A stretch of 64,000 bases of DNA from Dethiosulfatibacter sp. (lineage in GTDB: Bacteria > Bacillota_A > Clostridia > Tissierellales > Dethiosulfatibacteraceae). Position 1 is the first letter of the stretch, and each line of letters begins with the position of its first letter. Below the pieces are notes generated by a model, which searched no databases, was not told the origin of the DNA, and worked only from the letters and a program-made list of their open reading frames with translations. This document shows positions 8,041 through 17,189 of this stretch, one piece after another. The stretch spans positions 3,040-67,039 of the forward strand of contig JAHRFV010000153.1 in assembly GCA_019084435.1 (NCBI GenBank), read 5' to 3'. The position numbers and the translations under genes are program-made.

Positions 8041-9450
8041 TTATTCCCCATTACACTCCATCTCCGTTCCATCCATAAACCGGATGATGATCTTCCCCGT
8101 TTCATAAACTTTGATGTGATCCAAGGTTCTTAAGATGAAGTCCGTATCGATTTCTTTGATGTGTTTTGCATCTTCTGTGATATCTGCAAACTGGACAGCT
8201 CTGTACTGTTCCATGGGATTTCCAAACTCTGCAGTAGTTTCCCACTTCTTTTTAAGCTCTTCTCGGTTATCGAGGAGTGCATTCCAGGAAATGACAAAGG
8301 CATCAATCAAAATCACTTCATCAATGTGTCTGTTGGTGCAACCCTGAACTCCTTTGACCCTGTACCGTTCCTGGCATTGCCAAACCTTTCTGTAGCTGTT
8401 CTTTGACTTCCAGCCTTTTCTCGTGAATGCCTGATTGCACGTACCGCAGACTACCTTTCCTGCAAAGAAGTTTCTTTCTGGATTGTGTGAGTATGAGTTG
8501 GTCCCATGTTCCTCAATGTAGTTGCTCCTTCTATCGTATTCCAGCTGAACCGCTTCCCAAATCAGCGGGTCAATAATGGCTTCATGGTTTTCTTCGATGT
8601 GGTACTGCTGGATGTGCCCTTCATTCTTTGCTCGCTTTTTAGTCAGGAAATCGACCGTATAGCTCTTTTGTAAAATGGCATCCCCTTTGTACTTCTCATT
8701 CCCAAGCATACTTTGAATCGTTGTTGCCTGCCATTTAGGTTTGCCATTCCAGTTCTTTACTTCTTCTCTTTCAAGCATTCGCTTGATGTGATCTACTGTC
8801 TTGCCTGATAGGTATTCATCGTAGATTCTCTCTACGATTTTCGCCTGTTCTCGATTGATGACCAGCTTGCCATTTTCATCGGTGTCGTAACCCAGAAAGC
8901 GTTTTGTACTCATCTTGAACTGTCCGTTTTCAAAGCGTCTTCTAATCCCCCAGGTGGAGTTCTCACTGATGGATCTGCTTTCATCTTGAGCAAGGGATGA
9001 GAGAATGGTGAGTAGCACCTCTCCTTTGGCATCGAGTGTGTTTATTGCCTCCTTCTCGAATATGACCCCCACGCCCAGTTCTTTCAGCTCTCTAACAAAG
9101 TTCAAGCAATCCAGGGTGTTCCTTGCAAATCGGCTGATGGACTTGGTAATAATCATGTCGATTTTTCCATCTCTGCAATCTTTTATCATTCGATTGAAGT
9201 TCTCACGCTTCTTTGTATTGGTGGCTGAAATCCCTTCATCGGCATAAATGCCGGCCATTGTATAAAGTGGGCTGTTGTTGATGTATTCCGTGTAATATCT
9301 TACCTGGTTTTCATAGCTTAATAGCTGTTCTTCGTTGTCTGTTGACACGCGGCAGTACGCTGCCATTCTTTTTAATTGGGGCATCTGGTTCGTTTCTGAT
9401 TCCCCTGTCGTAGTCTGCCTTGCTGGTATAACTGTAATGCTTCTCGCCAT
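8041..9450 (-). CDS. Large serine recombinase (second of tandem pair)
   Basis: A 469-aa recombinase. The resolvase domain (~25-170) has YCRVSTDNEEQ (catalytic Ser), GIYADEGISATNTKKR, ITKSISRFARNTLDCLNF and SSLAQDESRSISENS. The recombinase domain contains FLGYDTDENGKLVINREQAK and NEKYKGDAILQKSYTVDF. The zinc ribbon is CGTCNQAFTRKGW with WQCQERYRVKGVQGC. Its 5' end overlaps the upstream recombinase gene by 140 bases in another frame, with RBS AGAGGAGG inside that gene, so the two are co-translated. Likely works in phage integration or excision with its partner; which of the two is the integrase cannot be told. Confidence 0.9.
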   Translation of the reverse strand: MARSITVIPARQTTTGESETNQMPQLKRMAAYCRVSTDNEEQLLSYENQVRYYTEYINNSPLYTMAGIYADEGISATNTKKRENFNRMIKDCRDGKIDMIITKSISRFARNTLDCLNFVRELKELGVGVIFEKEAINTLDAKGEVLLTILSSLAQDESRSISENSTWGIRRRFENGQFKMSTKRFLGYDTDENGKLVINREQAKIVERIYDEYLSGKTVDHIKRMLEREEVKNWNGKPKWQATTIQSMLGNEKYKGDAILQKSYTVDFLTKKRAKNEGHIQQYHIEENHEAIIDPLIWEAVQLEYDRRSNYIEEHGTNSYSHNPERNFFAGKVVCGTCNQAFTRKGWKSKNSYRKVWQCQERYRVKGVQGCTNRHIDEVILIDAFVISWNALLDNREELKKKWETTAEFGNPMEQYRAVQFADITEDAKHIKEIDTDFILRTLDHIKVYETGKIIIRFMDGTEMECNGE

Positions 9451-10588
9451 CGATCATAACCTCCTCTATCACCGTTTGCTCTGTAATGTTTTTCTTTGAT
9501 GCGATTTCATCAGCTATTTTTATCCCTTTGCAGGCGGATTTTCCTTTAGTAATGTAGGTGGAGCACCACCACTCAATGCGCTTGTTGTAGACCTGCTTTC
9601 GTCTTAGGGTCTTTCCGCAGTGTAGGCAAATCAACATTCCTGACAAGGGGTATCTGTTCTTGTACTTCTCTACTCCACCTGTACCTATTTTTCTTTTTCT
9701 CTTTCGCTTTTCCATGAGTTCCTGAACCTTCTCCCAGTCCTCAATGCTTACAATGGCTGGATGGTTTTCTTCAATGTAGTAGGCTTGAACCTCACCGTTG
9801 TTCCTGACGGTTCTTCCTCTCATGTTTTCAGGAGTGTAGTATTTCTGAAGAATACAATCCCCCTTGTACTTCTCATTTTTTAGCATCCCTCTGATTGTAG
9901 TATCCTGCCACTTCTTTCCGGTTATCGTCTGAACCCCCTCTTCATTTAGCTTTGCAGCTATTTTGAATGACCCAATTCCCTGAAGGTACATGTCAAAAAT
10001 TTTCTGTACGATCTTTGCTTCCTCAGGGTTGATGATCAACTCACCATACTCGTTTTTGTCATAGCCCATGAAGCGCTTGGTGTTGACCATAATCTCACCC
10101 CGCTCAAATTTCTTCTTCATGGTCCACTTGTTATTTTCACTCATGCTTCTGGACTCTTCCTGGGCAAAAGAAGCGAGGACAGTAAGCATCATCTCACCGT
10201 CCCCTGATAACGTATTGATATTTTGTTCTTCAAAAAAAATACCGACACCCAGTTCCTTAAGTTCTCTTGCAACTTTTAGAACGGTGACGGTATTTCGTGC
10301 AAATCTTGAAACCGACTTTGTAATGATGAGATCAATCTCTCCTGCTCTGGCTTTCTCAATCATAGACTTAAATGCTGGTCTATTCTCTGAGTAACCGGAG
10401 ATGCCTTGGTCTGCATAAATGCCTACATATTCATAGGCAGGATTTGATGTAATACTACGCTCATAGGTCGATGACTGATTTTCTAAAGAGTCTTCCTGCT
10501 TCAAGCTATCTGTTGAAACTCGAGCGTATGCACATACTTTTAATTTCTTCTCTTTTGGTGCAATCGGTTTGATTACCCTAACTCGCAT
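9311..10588 (-). CDS. Large serine recombinase (first of tandem pair)
   Basis: A 425-aa recombinase with AYARVSTDSLKQEDS (catalytic Ser), GIYADQGISGYSENRPAF, ITKSVSRFARNTVTVLKV, the recombinase domain with NEKYKGDCILQKYYTPEN, and a zinc ribbon CLHCGKTLRRKQV with WWCSTYITKGKSACKG. The tail after the zinc ribbon is short, without a long coiled coil. AGGAGGACGCAGC precedes the ATG. The 3' end overlaps the next recombinase by 140 bases. Pairs of overlapping recombinases occur in several clostridial prophages in which both proteins are thought to be needed; that role here is inference. Confidence 0.9.
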   Translation of the reverse strand: MRVRVIKPIAPKEKKLKVCAYARVSTDSLKQEDSLENQSSTYERSITSNPAYEYVGIYADQGISGYSENRPAFKSMIEKARAGEIDLIITKSVSRFARNTVTVLKVARELKELGVGIFFEEQNINTLSGDGEMMLTVLASFAQEESRSMSENNKWTMKKKFERGEIMVNTKRFMGYDKNEYGELIINPEEAKIVQKIFDMYLQGIGSFKIAAKLNEEGVQTITGKKWQDTTIRGMLKNEKYKGDCILQKYYTPENMRGRTVRNNGEVQAYYIEENHPAIVSIEDWEKVQELMEKRKRKRKIGTGGVEKYKNRYPLSGMLICLHCGKTLRRKQVYNKRIEWWCSTYITKGKSACKGIKIADEIASKKNITEQTVIEEVMIDGEKHYSYTSKADYDRGIRNEPDAPIKKNGSVLPRVNRQRRTAIKL

Positions 10589-10755
10589 GCTGCGTCCTCC
10601 TTTCTATTTGGGGTAGTCTATATATCACTCTAAAGCCCCTATAAGTCAAGCATTGCAAGGGTTTCCACCCCATTAATAATCAGTCTTAGCAAACAGCTAA
10701 CCGGCAAAAAATAAAGGCCAACCAAACATTAAATTTTGTTTGATTAGCCTTGTTT

Positions 10756-11739
10756 TTATTCGTATTTCACATAGCACTTGAAGCCGGCTTTCGTCAGTTC
10801 TTTCATGAGGTTTTCTGCATTTTCACGATTGCTAAAAACCCCAACCTGTACTCTATAGTATTTCTTTGACTGGATATCTTCCTCGATGTCATCTTTAATA
10901 CGATCCACGAGAATCAGCTCATCTTCATTTACCCATGTCATAATGCCGGCTGATTCCTGCTTTGTTTTCTTATCCACTCGCTTACCAAGAAGGACGCATA
11001 CCTTTCTTGCATGAATTACTGGCTTATTGTTGAATTCCGTCTGTGTTACCTTATGGTGAAGCTCTTTGACCCATGCCGGAATAGTAGGCCCACCGGGATA
11101 ATACTTAGAAGCTGACGGCTTAATAGAAACCACATCACCAATCTGAAAGCTTTGGACCTTTTCATCCGTTTTTGATAGAGCCTTCTTTACCGCTGCCCTA
11201 AAGGTATCCATGTTCTCTCCATGCTTTGGGAACCAATGGCCAACATCGGAGTGGTTTGATGCAATCCCTTTTTTATTCCCTTCTGCATGGCTGATGATGT
11301 CTTTTTCAGTTAGACCGTACTCTTTACAGAGGAACACACAAAGGTCTACTGCATTCTGCAACGCTTTTCTAAAGTAGACTTCATTTTTCTTCACATCATA
11401 GCCCACCATGTTAGAGCCACTAGAATAAGAAAACCTACCCGGCTCACAAATCTCAAAACTGATGTGGGTATTATTCGCATCTCCTCCTGCATGCCAACCT
11501 CGATGGTTCCAAGGCAGGTACTGCCAGATTTCCTTATCGTCCAGAAAGGCATGGACACAGACTTGACGGTTGATTTCTCCAGCCTTATAGGATTTGTTCC
11601 ATCTGCTGAACCAATCAGCAGCCATCACACCAGGTGTTGCAGTGGAATGAACCATAATGCCTTTAGGTTTAATCTTTCTTCCGGCTGTATAACAATCATT
11701 TCTGGTCATGTACTTTGTTTTTAAATTACTTAGTGCCAT
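10756..11739 (-). CDS. Phage endolysin: N-acetylmuramoyl-L-alanine amidase with SPOR domain
   Basis: The amidase_2/PGRP-type domain (~1-180) has GIMVHSTATPG (zinc His), NHRGWHAGGDANNTHISFEI and HSDVGHWFPKHG. It is followed by an SH3-like or linker segment (SFQIGDVVSIKPSASKYYPG) and a C-terminal SPOR repeat YYRVQVGVFSNRENAENLM, then LTKAGFKCYVKYE. The enzyme cleaves the bond between MurNAc and L-alanine, and the SPOR domain probably binds glycan. The start overlaps the holin stop by 14 bases, giving a lysis cassette at the end of the late transcript. RBS GGAGGGGACAAGG. Confidence 0.92.
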   Translation of the reverse strand: MALSNLKTKYMTRNDCYTAGRKIKPKGIMVHSTATPGVMAADWFSRWNKSYKAGEINRQVCVHAFLDDKEIWQYLPWNHRGWHAGGDANNTHISFEICEPGRFSYSSGSNMVGYDVKKNEVYFRKALQNAVDLCVFLCKEYGLTEKDIISHAEGNKKGIASNHSDVGHWFPKHGENMDTFRAAVKKALSKTDEKVQSFQIGDVVSIKPSASKYYPGGPTIPAWVKELHHKVTQTEFNNKPVIHARKVCVLLGKRVDKKTKQESAGIMTWVNEDELILVDRIKDDIEEDIQSKKYYRVQVGVFSNRENAENLMKELTKAGFKCYVKYE

Positions 11740-12142
11740 CCTTGTCCCCTCCGTCTTTTAGCTGCTCCAATATGTCTCTTAGCTTTTCAGGGATAGGTAG
11801 CCCAAGTCTTGTTGAGTTTTCAATAATACTGATTCCTTCATTAGATAGATAAAAGAAAATCACTGCAGTTCTAATGGCACTGCCATCTCCGATGATGTTC
11901 TGATCAATGATATGGGCTACCCCTACCAAAGAAAAAATCACCACTTTCTTGAAGATGCCCTGAGCACCTACATCGCTGGAAAGGTGTTTCTCCAAAATGG
12001 CACACATCACTCCCAGCAGATAGTCAATTACAACAAAGGCAATCAGGGCATATAAAAATCCATCGTATCCTCCAAGAAACCAACCAAGCCAACCACCAAT
12101 GGCTGCAAAAGCCATTTGAAGAAAGGTCCAAATATCTCTCAT
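11726..12142 (-). CDS. Phage holin (toxin secretion/phage lysis holin family)
   Basis: About 138 aa with hydrophobic stretches around FAAIGGWLGWFLGG, FLYALIAFVVIDYLLGVMCA and VVIFSLVGVAHIID, then the conserved FFYLSNEGISIIENSTRLGL and PIPEKLRDILEQLKDGG. This pattern matches the TIGR01593-type holin of Firmicute phages, which permeabilises the membrane to time lysis. The ATG at 12142 is chosen because GCGAGGAAAAAAAC precedes it; a longer open frame upstream has no good RBS. It pairs with the amidase directly downstream. Confidence 0.85.
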   Translation of the reverse strand: MRDIWTFLQMAFAAIGGWLGWFLGGYDGFLYALIAFVVIDYLLGVMCAILEKHLSSDVGAQGIFKKVVIFSLVGVAHIIDQNIIGDGSAIRTAVIFFYLSNEGISIIENSTRLGLPIPEKLRDILEQLKDGGDKDGTK

Positions 12143-12227
12143 GTTTTTTTCCTCGCTTTCATAAAAGTTTGTATATAAAAAGACGCCCATTTGAGAGCGT
12201 CCTAATCATTATCCTTGATCGTTTTGT

Positions 12228-13301
12228 TTAATACGGAGCGTAATACACATAGCCACTTGCCTTGGCATAGAACCCATCGCCGGGAATATAAATGGTACCA
12301 TCAAAGGTGTCATACTGGCTGGTGGTGAATCCCGGCTGTTCTACCCCTTCCCAATAAAGCCCATCATTGGAAACGCAGAGCATACTCTCTTTCAGAAGTG
12401 CAAACTTCCCCCAGTCCTCCATCCAGATGATGTTCCTTGGATTTGGGATATTGTTGTTGGCCAGATCCCCTACCCAGGAAAGATTGGTCTCTGTAATCTG
12501 CGTGGCATCATCGCTCATCACACAGAGCTTTACATAATAGGTGTAATCACCGCCCACATTGGTGTAATTGAACTTCATCACAAAGAGGACGTCATTCACG
12601 GACCGGATAAACATATACCGGGTGTCGTTCACATCCTCAGGTATGGTCGTGGTCCAAAGACTAGGGCTGGCTGAGCTAGCTATTGCTATGGATTTGTCAC
12701 CACCAACAACACCTACAAAGTATCCTTTGTGCCGGGTCAAGTATTTAAAAATAGGGACTGAGGTTCCATCAGAGCCGACCAGGGTCCAGGCAGTTCGTTC
12801 TTCCAGAGAATCAAAGCTATAATAAACCGGTGACTTGTAGTACCACCAGCTGACCACCCCTGAGCCCCTGTTCATATCATAAGCACCACAGGTCATAGCG
12901 TTTTGTGCTCCGGCGCAGTACCCAGCGTTATGCCAGGTAATCCCATCAAAGGATGCGATGATATTAGCGAGGCCCACGATCTTTGCGATAAAGACACCAT
13001 CAGCAGCATAAAGAATTTCAGGCTGCCCATGACTCCACCAAGGAACACTGACAACGGTCCATTGTTTGGTGGTCTTGTTCCAGTAGGACATGTATGGGGT
13101 TTTGGCATAATAAACAGCAATCTGAGCGTTTCCGTTATCATAGACATTAATCTGTCTTTCACTGCCGTATTGGGTGTATCCAAAGTTATTATAGTACTTC
13201 TTGGTCCAGCTTAAGGTAGGAATAGGAAGCACTATGCTGCCCCTGCCACCAAAAGCTGTCCAGATGGCCAAGGTGTTATTAAAATTACGATCATAGCTCA
13301 T
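12228..13301 (-). CDS. Putative tail fibre / receptor-binding protein with repeated blades
   Basis: A 357-aa protein rich in Trp, Tyr and Gly with recurring short units such as ASFDGITWHNAG, SFDSLEERTAWTLVGSDG, SSASPSLWTTTIPED and SNDGLYWEGVEQPG. The spacing suggests a beta-propeller or similar repeat fold. It lies between the tail-tip protein and the lysis genes, the usual place for the host-recognition protein. RBS AAAGGAGGGCTGAACCC precedes the ATG. I recognise no named family, so receptor binding is inferred from position and composition. Confidence 0.6.
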   Translation of the reverse strand: MSYDRNFNNTLAIWTAFGGRGSIVLPIPTLSWTKKYYNNFGYTQYGSERQINVYDNGNAQIAVYYAKTPYMSYWNKTTKQWTVVSVPWWSHGQPEILYAADGVFIAKIVGLANIIASFDGITWHNAGYCAGAQNAMTCGAYDMNRGSGVVSWWYYKSPVYYSFDSLEERTAWTLVGSDGTSVPIFKYLTRHKGYFVGVVGGDKSIAIASSASPSLWTTTIPEDVNDTRYMFIRSVNDVLFVMKFNYTNVGGDYTYYVKLCVMSDDATQITETNLSWVGDLANNNIPNPRNIIWMEDWGKFALLKESMLCVSNDGLYWEGVEQPGFTTSQYDTFDGTIYIPGDGFYAKASGYVYYAPY

Positions 13302-13316
13302 GGGTTCAGCCCTCCT

Positions 13317-14444
13317 TTAAGCTTTCGTTACGCTGGTGATTCTTCCACCGCTATCCACAGTGTAGTTGTATGTTGCTGTTGTTCCATCTGCATATTCGAT
13401 ATAAAAACTCATCATATCCACTGTTAAAGTGGACACTTCTTTTAAGAGTAGCTCCGAGAAAATATTATCCAGGGTGATGCTTGTGATCCTCCCACCGCTG
13501 TCGGTGGTGTATTGATACTGGGCATGATATTGATGGGTATCGCCCTTCTCAACGGTGTAGGTCACATCAATGGTTGTTTCAGTCACCACTAGATCAGAGA
13601 CGATGGTATAGGAAACTCCCAGGTCATTTACTTGTGTTTGGATGTCATCCACTGAGCTTCCCACATTATTTAAAGAACTTTCTATCCGATAGAAGGTATC
13701 TGAAATACTGGGTCTGTATCTTCCCACTTCCACTCGGATGTTGTACCGATAAAATGGGTTATATTCCAGGGAGATGATCCTCGTCTTTACATTGATTCCT
13801 AGGGGATTAAAAACAATCTGTACATTATCTCCCACGGCAAGGTTCAAAAGCTTAAAGAATGAGATGTCATAAGAAGATGCATTCTCTCTGGAATCATGGG
13901 ATACTGCCACGTTAGTGACATTCTTTGAATCCATCACCGGAATATAATCGGTACTTCCCCTATGGCTTCGAATGTTGATGTTGTAACCATCGTACTCAAT
14001 CTCACCACCAAGGATGGCAATGTACTGCATCAGAGCAGCCCTTCTTGATACTTCCTGATTGATCTTCATGGTGACACTCTCTGTGAAATCTACAATCCCC
14101 GCATTAAATGGTGTACCTGAAAGTACCTGGGCAAGTCCTGCCGCCGGATCTCCGGTGAAGTCAAACTCCGTAATGTTATACATCTCATGGTTCAGGACAT
14201 AAGAGACATGCTCGCAGATCACTGAGCAGATAGGAAGGCTGCCCTGAAGGCTCTTTGATATCTGAACAATTTCAAAATACTGATCATCTAGCTTGGCGAT
14301 CTGTTTTACCTTAAGTGCCAGCGCTGATTTTGCAAGCACCGTGAAGGAAAGGGTATACTCTCCTTCCAGTGTTTCTCTGACATTAGAACTCATGACTTTT
14401 TTGATACTTTGAAGCAAAGTACTACCCGCATAGATTTCAATCAA
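13317..14444 (-). CDS. Phage tail-tip / tail spike protein (minor structural type)
   Basis: The N-terminal ~260 residues (MIEIYAGSTLLQSIKKVMSS, then ICEHVSYVLNHEMYNITEF, SRRAALMQYIAILGGEIEYD, FNPLGINVKTRIISLEYNP) match the phage minor structural/Tal N-terminal pattern found at the tail tip of Firmicute siphophages. After a short helical linker (SLNNVGSSVDDIQTQVNDLG) come two copies of a small motif, YTTDSGGRITSITLDN and YTVDSGGRITSVTKA. There is no endopeptidase domain, so this is a short version. The start is TTG at 14444 with AGGAGGGATAAGCC upstream. It follows the tape measure gene directly. Confidence 0.75.
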   Translation of the reverse strand: MIEIYAGSTLLQSIKKVMSSNVRETLEGEYTLSFTVLAKSALALKVKQIAKLDDQYFEIVQISKSLQGSLPICSVICEHVSYVLNHEMYNITEFDFTGDPAAGLAQVLSGTPFNAGIVDFTESVTMKINQEVSRRAALMQYIAILGGEIEYDGYNINIRSHRGSTDYIPVMDSKNVTNVAVSHDSRENASSYDISFFKLLNLAVGDNVQIVFNPLGINVKTRIISLEYNPFYRYNIRVEVGRYRPSISDTFYRIESSLNNVGSSVDDIQTQVNDLGVSYTIVSDLVVTETTIDVTYTVEKGDTHQYHAQYQYTTDSGGRITSITLDNIFSELLLKEVSTLTVDMMSFYIEYADGTTATYNYTVDSGGRITSVTKA

Positions 14445-14465
14445 GGCTTATCCCTCCTTTCTGTT

Positions 14466-17072
14466 TTATGATCCTGCCACACCAAGATTTCTAACAGTGA
14501 CTGTATTCTGATTCCATTGAAGCTGGGCTATGACACGGGTTAAAATATTCCCATCAATGGTTAATGGTATGGTCACATCAAAGACTGCACCTTCCGAACC
14601 TCCAAGACTTCCTGAAACCTGAGAGTTCAGGTCCAAATCAAAGTCCGTAGGAATGGTGTCTTGCATATCCTTTTCCACACCACTCATGGCTTCAGTAAAG
14701 CCCTCGCCTATACCCTCACTCATGTTGGCACCAATACCGGCGAACACTTTAGAAGGTGAGCGGATTCCAAGAACGCTTTTAACGCCCCGCACAATACCGC
14801 CAACCATGCTATCCACCTTACTCTTGAGCCAACCTATCATGGATGAGATACCATCCCATAGACCTCTGGCAATATTCCTTCCCACGTCATTCATGGAAGG
14901 AACTGCTCTCCCAAGACCAGTGACGATAGCCGTGATAATCTGTGGAAGTTGAGCTACTAACTGTGGAATCGCTCTGATAAGTCCAGCTGCCAGTTGAATA
15001 GTCAGCTGAATCCCATTCTCGATAATCTTTGGATAGTTTCCAGCTAAGAAGCTCACAATGCTACTAATGATCTGAGGCAAAGCCTCAATTAATACAGGTA
15101 GGGCATTTAATATTCCAGTTGCCAAACCCTGAATCAGCTGAAAAGCTGCGTTCAAAATCTGGTCCATGTTAGCAATAAGTGTCTCCACAATCAGAATAAT
15201 CGCCTGTACAATGGATGGAATCAGCTCGGGAAGTGCCTCTGCTATTCCTGTGGCCAAGGTCACAATCATCACAAGAGCTGCTTCAACCAGAGCTGGTAAA
15301 TTGGCGATAATTCCGTCCACCAAAGCCATCACCAGGTACAAGGCCCCTTCTGTAATCTGTGGTAAAGCCTCAATGAGTGCGGTTAAGAGCGTTAACACGA
15401 TCTGCATGGCAGAGTCGATAATCATAGGAAGATTCTCTACGATTGAACCGACCAAAGCCAAAATAATATCCAGTCCCAAGGTAACAAACTGAGGAAGCTG
15501 CTCAGTTATCAGCGTCGTAATACCGCTCACCGTTTCTCCAATAACTTCTGAAATCTTCTCAAAGTCACCGTCTGCTTCATTGATTCCATTGGACAGTCCC
15601 GAGAACAGGTCAGTAATACCTGCAGACACCTCACTAACTGCCGGCAGAAACACACCTTGAAGTGACCGCTTCACCCCTTCAAATCCGTCTGAAAGATTAT
15701 CATATCTCACTTCAGTGATCTGACTTAAAGCATCCTTCGTTGCAATGGTACTGTCTTTCATGCCAGCAATGACCGGTAGGACTCCTGCTTCGAGGTCTTC
15801 AAACTGCGTACCAAAGAGTTGAACGCCGACGGTGTTTCGAAGAATGGGATCCTCGATTTCATTCAGCCTTTCCACTACTGAATAGAAGGCATCACTGGCC
15901 GTTTCCCCGCCTTGAGCAAACTTCTGAGTCATCTCATCGGCATTAAACCCAAGGGATGTGAAAGCTTCAATGGTTCCTTTGCTACCGTCCTTAGCCCGGA
16001 TGTTAAACTCCTTGACCGCATCGCCAATCTTATCGATACTAAAAGCTCCTGCTTCGGCACCACCTATAAGTCCTACGATAAATTCATCTGCACTGAGTCC
16101 AAGGGCTGAATACTGATTTGAGTATTCATTTAATGTATCAAGAAGATCTCCGTTTTTGTCGGCACCATTTTGAGCACCCGTTGCAATAATGTTATAGGCT
16201 TCTTCAGAAGAGATTCCGAAGTTCTTCATGAGCGCGCCTGCAGCTCTAGCAGATTCCTGAAGTTCAAAACCAAAGGTATCCCTTAAAGCAAAACCGGACT
16301 CTGTTGCCTTTTCTAGTTCCTGGCCCATGAGTCCGGTTGTCTTTTTCACTTCTGATATGCCATTAGCCACATCTTCTAAGCTGTCACCAAAGTTATGCTT
16401 ATACACATTTTGAGCGACTTCACCCAGCTCCTCAAGTTCCTGACCGGTAGCCCCGGTGGATGCTGAAATCTGATTGACCGCCATGTTGTATTCATCGCCC
16501 AGTTTAATGAGGCTCGCACCAGTAGCAACTGCTGCAGAGCCAATGGCAAGAACTGTAGCTCCGATTGCTGCACCGATTCCTTTTAAGACGCCCCCCAGTT
16601 TTTCAAACTTCCCCGAGGCATCATCTGTTTCATTGGCTGCATCATTCACGGCATCAGCGAATCCACCTGCACCATCCTTTGCTTCATTAAAGCCTTGATT
16701 CATCTCATCGATGGCCTGTACATTCTTATCCAGTTCATTTTCCATCTTGTTGAGGTCGGCCTTGGCATTATTAAGTTGAATAGCCCAGTTCTGCGTTCTT
16801 CTATCGGTTTCACCAAAGGAGTCGGAGGCATTTTTAAGAGCGGCTTCAAGGGTATTGATTTTGTTTTTCTGAGCATCAATCTCTTTGTTCAACACATTAT
16901 TTCTGGCTGTCATCGCCTGAATAGATTTATCCTGCTTATCAAATTGTGAAGTGACTAGGTTCATTTCAGAACCCAGCACTTTAAAACTTCGATTGATGTC
17001 TCTAAGAGCATTCTTGAACTCCTTCTCGCCTTCGACACCAATCTTAAAGCCAAAATTGTTATCACCTGCCAT
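14466..17072 (-). CDS. Tail tape measure protein
   Basis: An 868-aa protein. Residues ~1-130 form an N-terminal helical coiled coil (LNKEIDAQKNKINTLEAALK), followed by a hydrophobic segment (GAAIGATVLAIGSAAVATGA) and a TP901-type central region (SASTGATGQELEELGEVAQN). A long hydrophobic stretch (~530-720) has repeated 25-30-residue units around 'LP.I...A..LI..L..GI..ALP'. Tape measure proteins set tail length and later line the DNA channel; this length predicts a tail of roughly 130 nm if the usual ~1.5 A per residue holds. RBS GAGGAGGAGGTGAG. No separate distal tail (Dit) gene follows. Confidence 0.9.
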   Translation of the reverse strand: MAGDNNFGFKIGVEGEKEFKNALRDINRSFKVLGSEMNLVTSQFDKQDKSIQAMTARNNVLNKEIDAQKNKINTLEAALKNASDSFGETDRRTQNWAIQLNNAKADLNKMENELDKNVQAIDEMNQGFNEAKDGAGGFADAVNDAANETDDASGKFEKLGGVLKGIGAAIGATVLAIGSAAVATGASLIKLGDEYNMAVNQISASTGATGQELEELGEVAQNVYKHNFGDSLEDVANGISEVKKTTGLMGQELEKATESGFALRDTFGFELQESARAAGALMKNFGISSEEAYNIIATGAQNGADKNGDLLDTLNEYSNQYSALGLSADEFIVGLIGGAEAGAFSIDKIGDAVKEFNIRAKDGSKGTIEAFTSLGFNADEMTQKFAQGGETASDAFYSVVERLNEIEDPILRNTVGVQLFGTQFEDLEAGVLPVIAGMKDSTIATKDALSQITEVRYDNLSDGFEGVKRSLQGVFLPAVSEVSAGITDLFSGLSNGINEADGDFEKISEVIGETVSGITTLITEQLPQFVTLGLDIILALVGSIVENLPMIIDSAMQIVLTLLTALIEALPQITEGALYLVMALVDGIIANLPALVEAALVMIVTLATGIAEALPELIPSIVQAIILIVETLIANMDQILNAAFQLIQGLATGILNALPVLIEALPQIISSIVSFLAGNYPKIIENGIQLTIQLAAGLIRAIPQLVAQLPQIITAIVTGLGRAVPSMNDVGRNIARGLWDGISSMIGWLKSKVDSMVGGIVRGVKSVLGIRSPSKVFAGIGANMSEGIGEGFTEAMSGVEKDMQDTIPTDFDLDLNSQVSGSLGGSEGAVFDVTIPLTIDGNILTRVIAQLQWNQNTVTVRNLGVAGS

Positions 17073-17189
17073 AATGACTCACCTCCTCCTCTTCAGGCAT
17101 GAAAAAAGACACCATATTTCGGTATCAGCGTAATCAATAATCCGTATCTGTGTTTTTATTAAAATTATTTCGATATTAGCGTAATTCTA

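Noticed and set aside
12893..13183. 96-codon minus-strand frame inside the tail fibre gene
   Set aside because: Out-of-frame shadow of the 357-aa gene; composition not protein-like.
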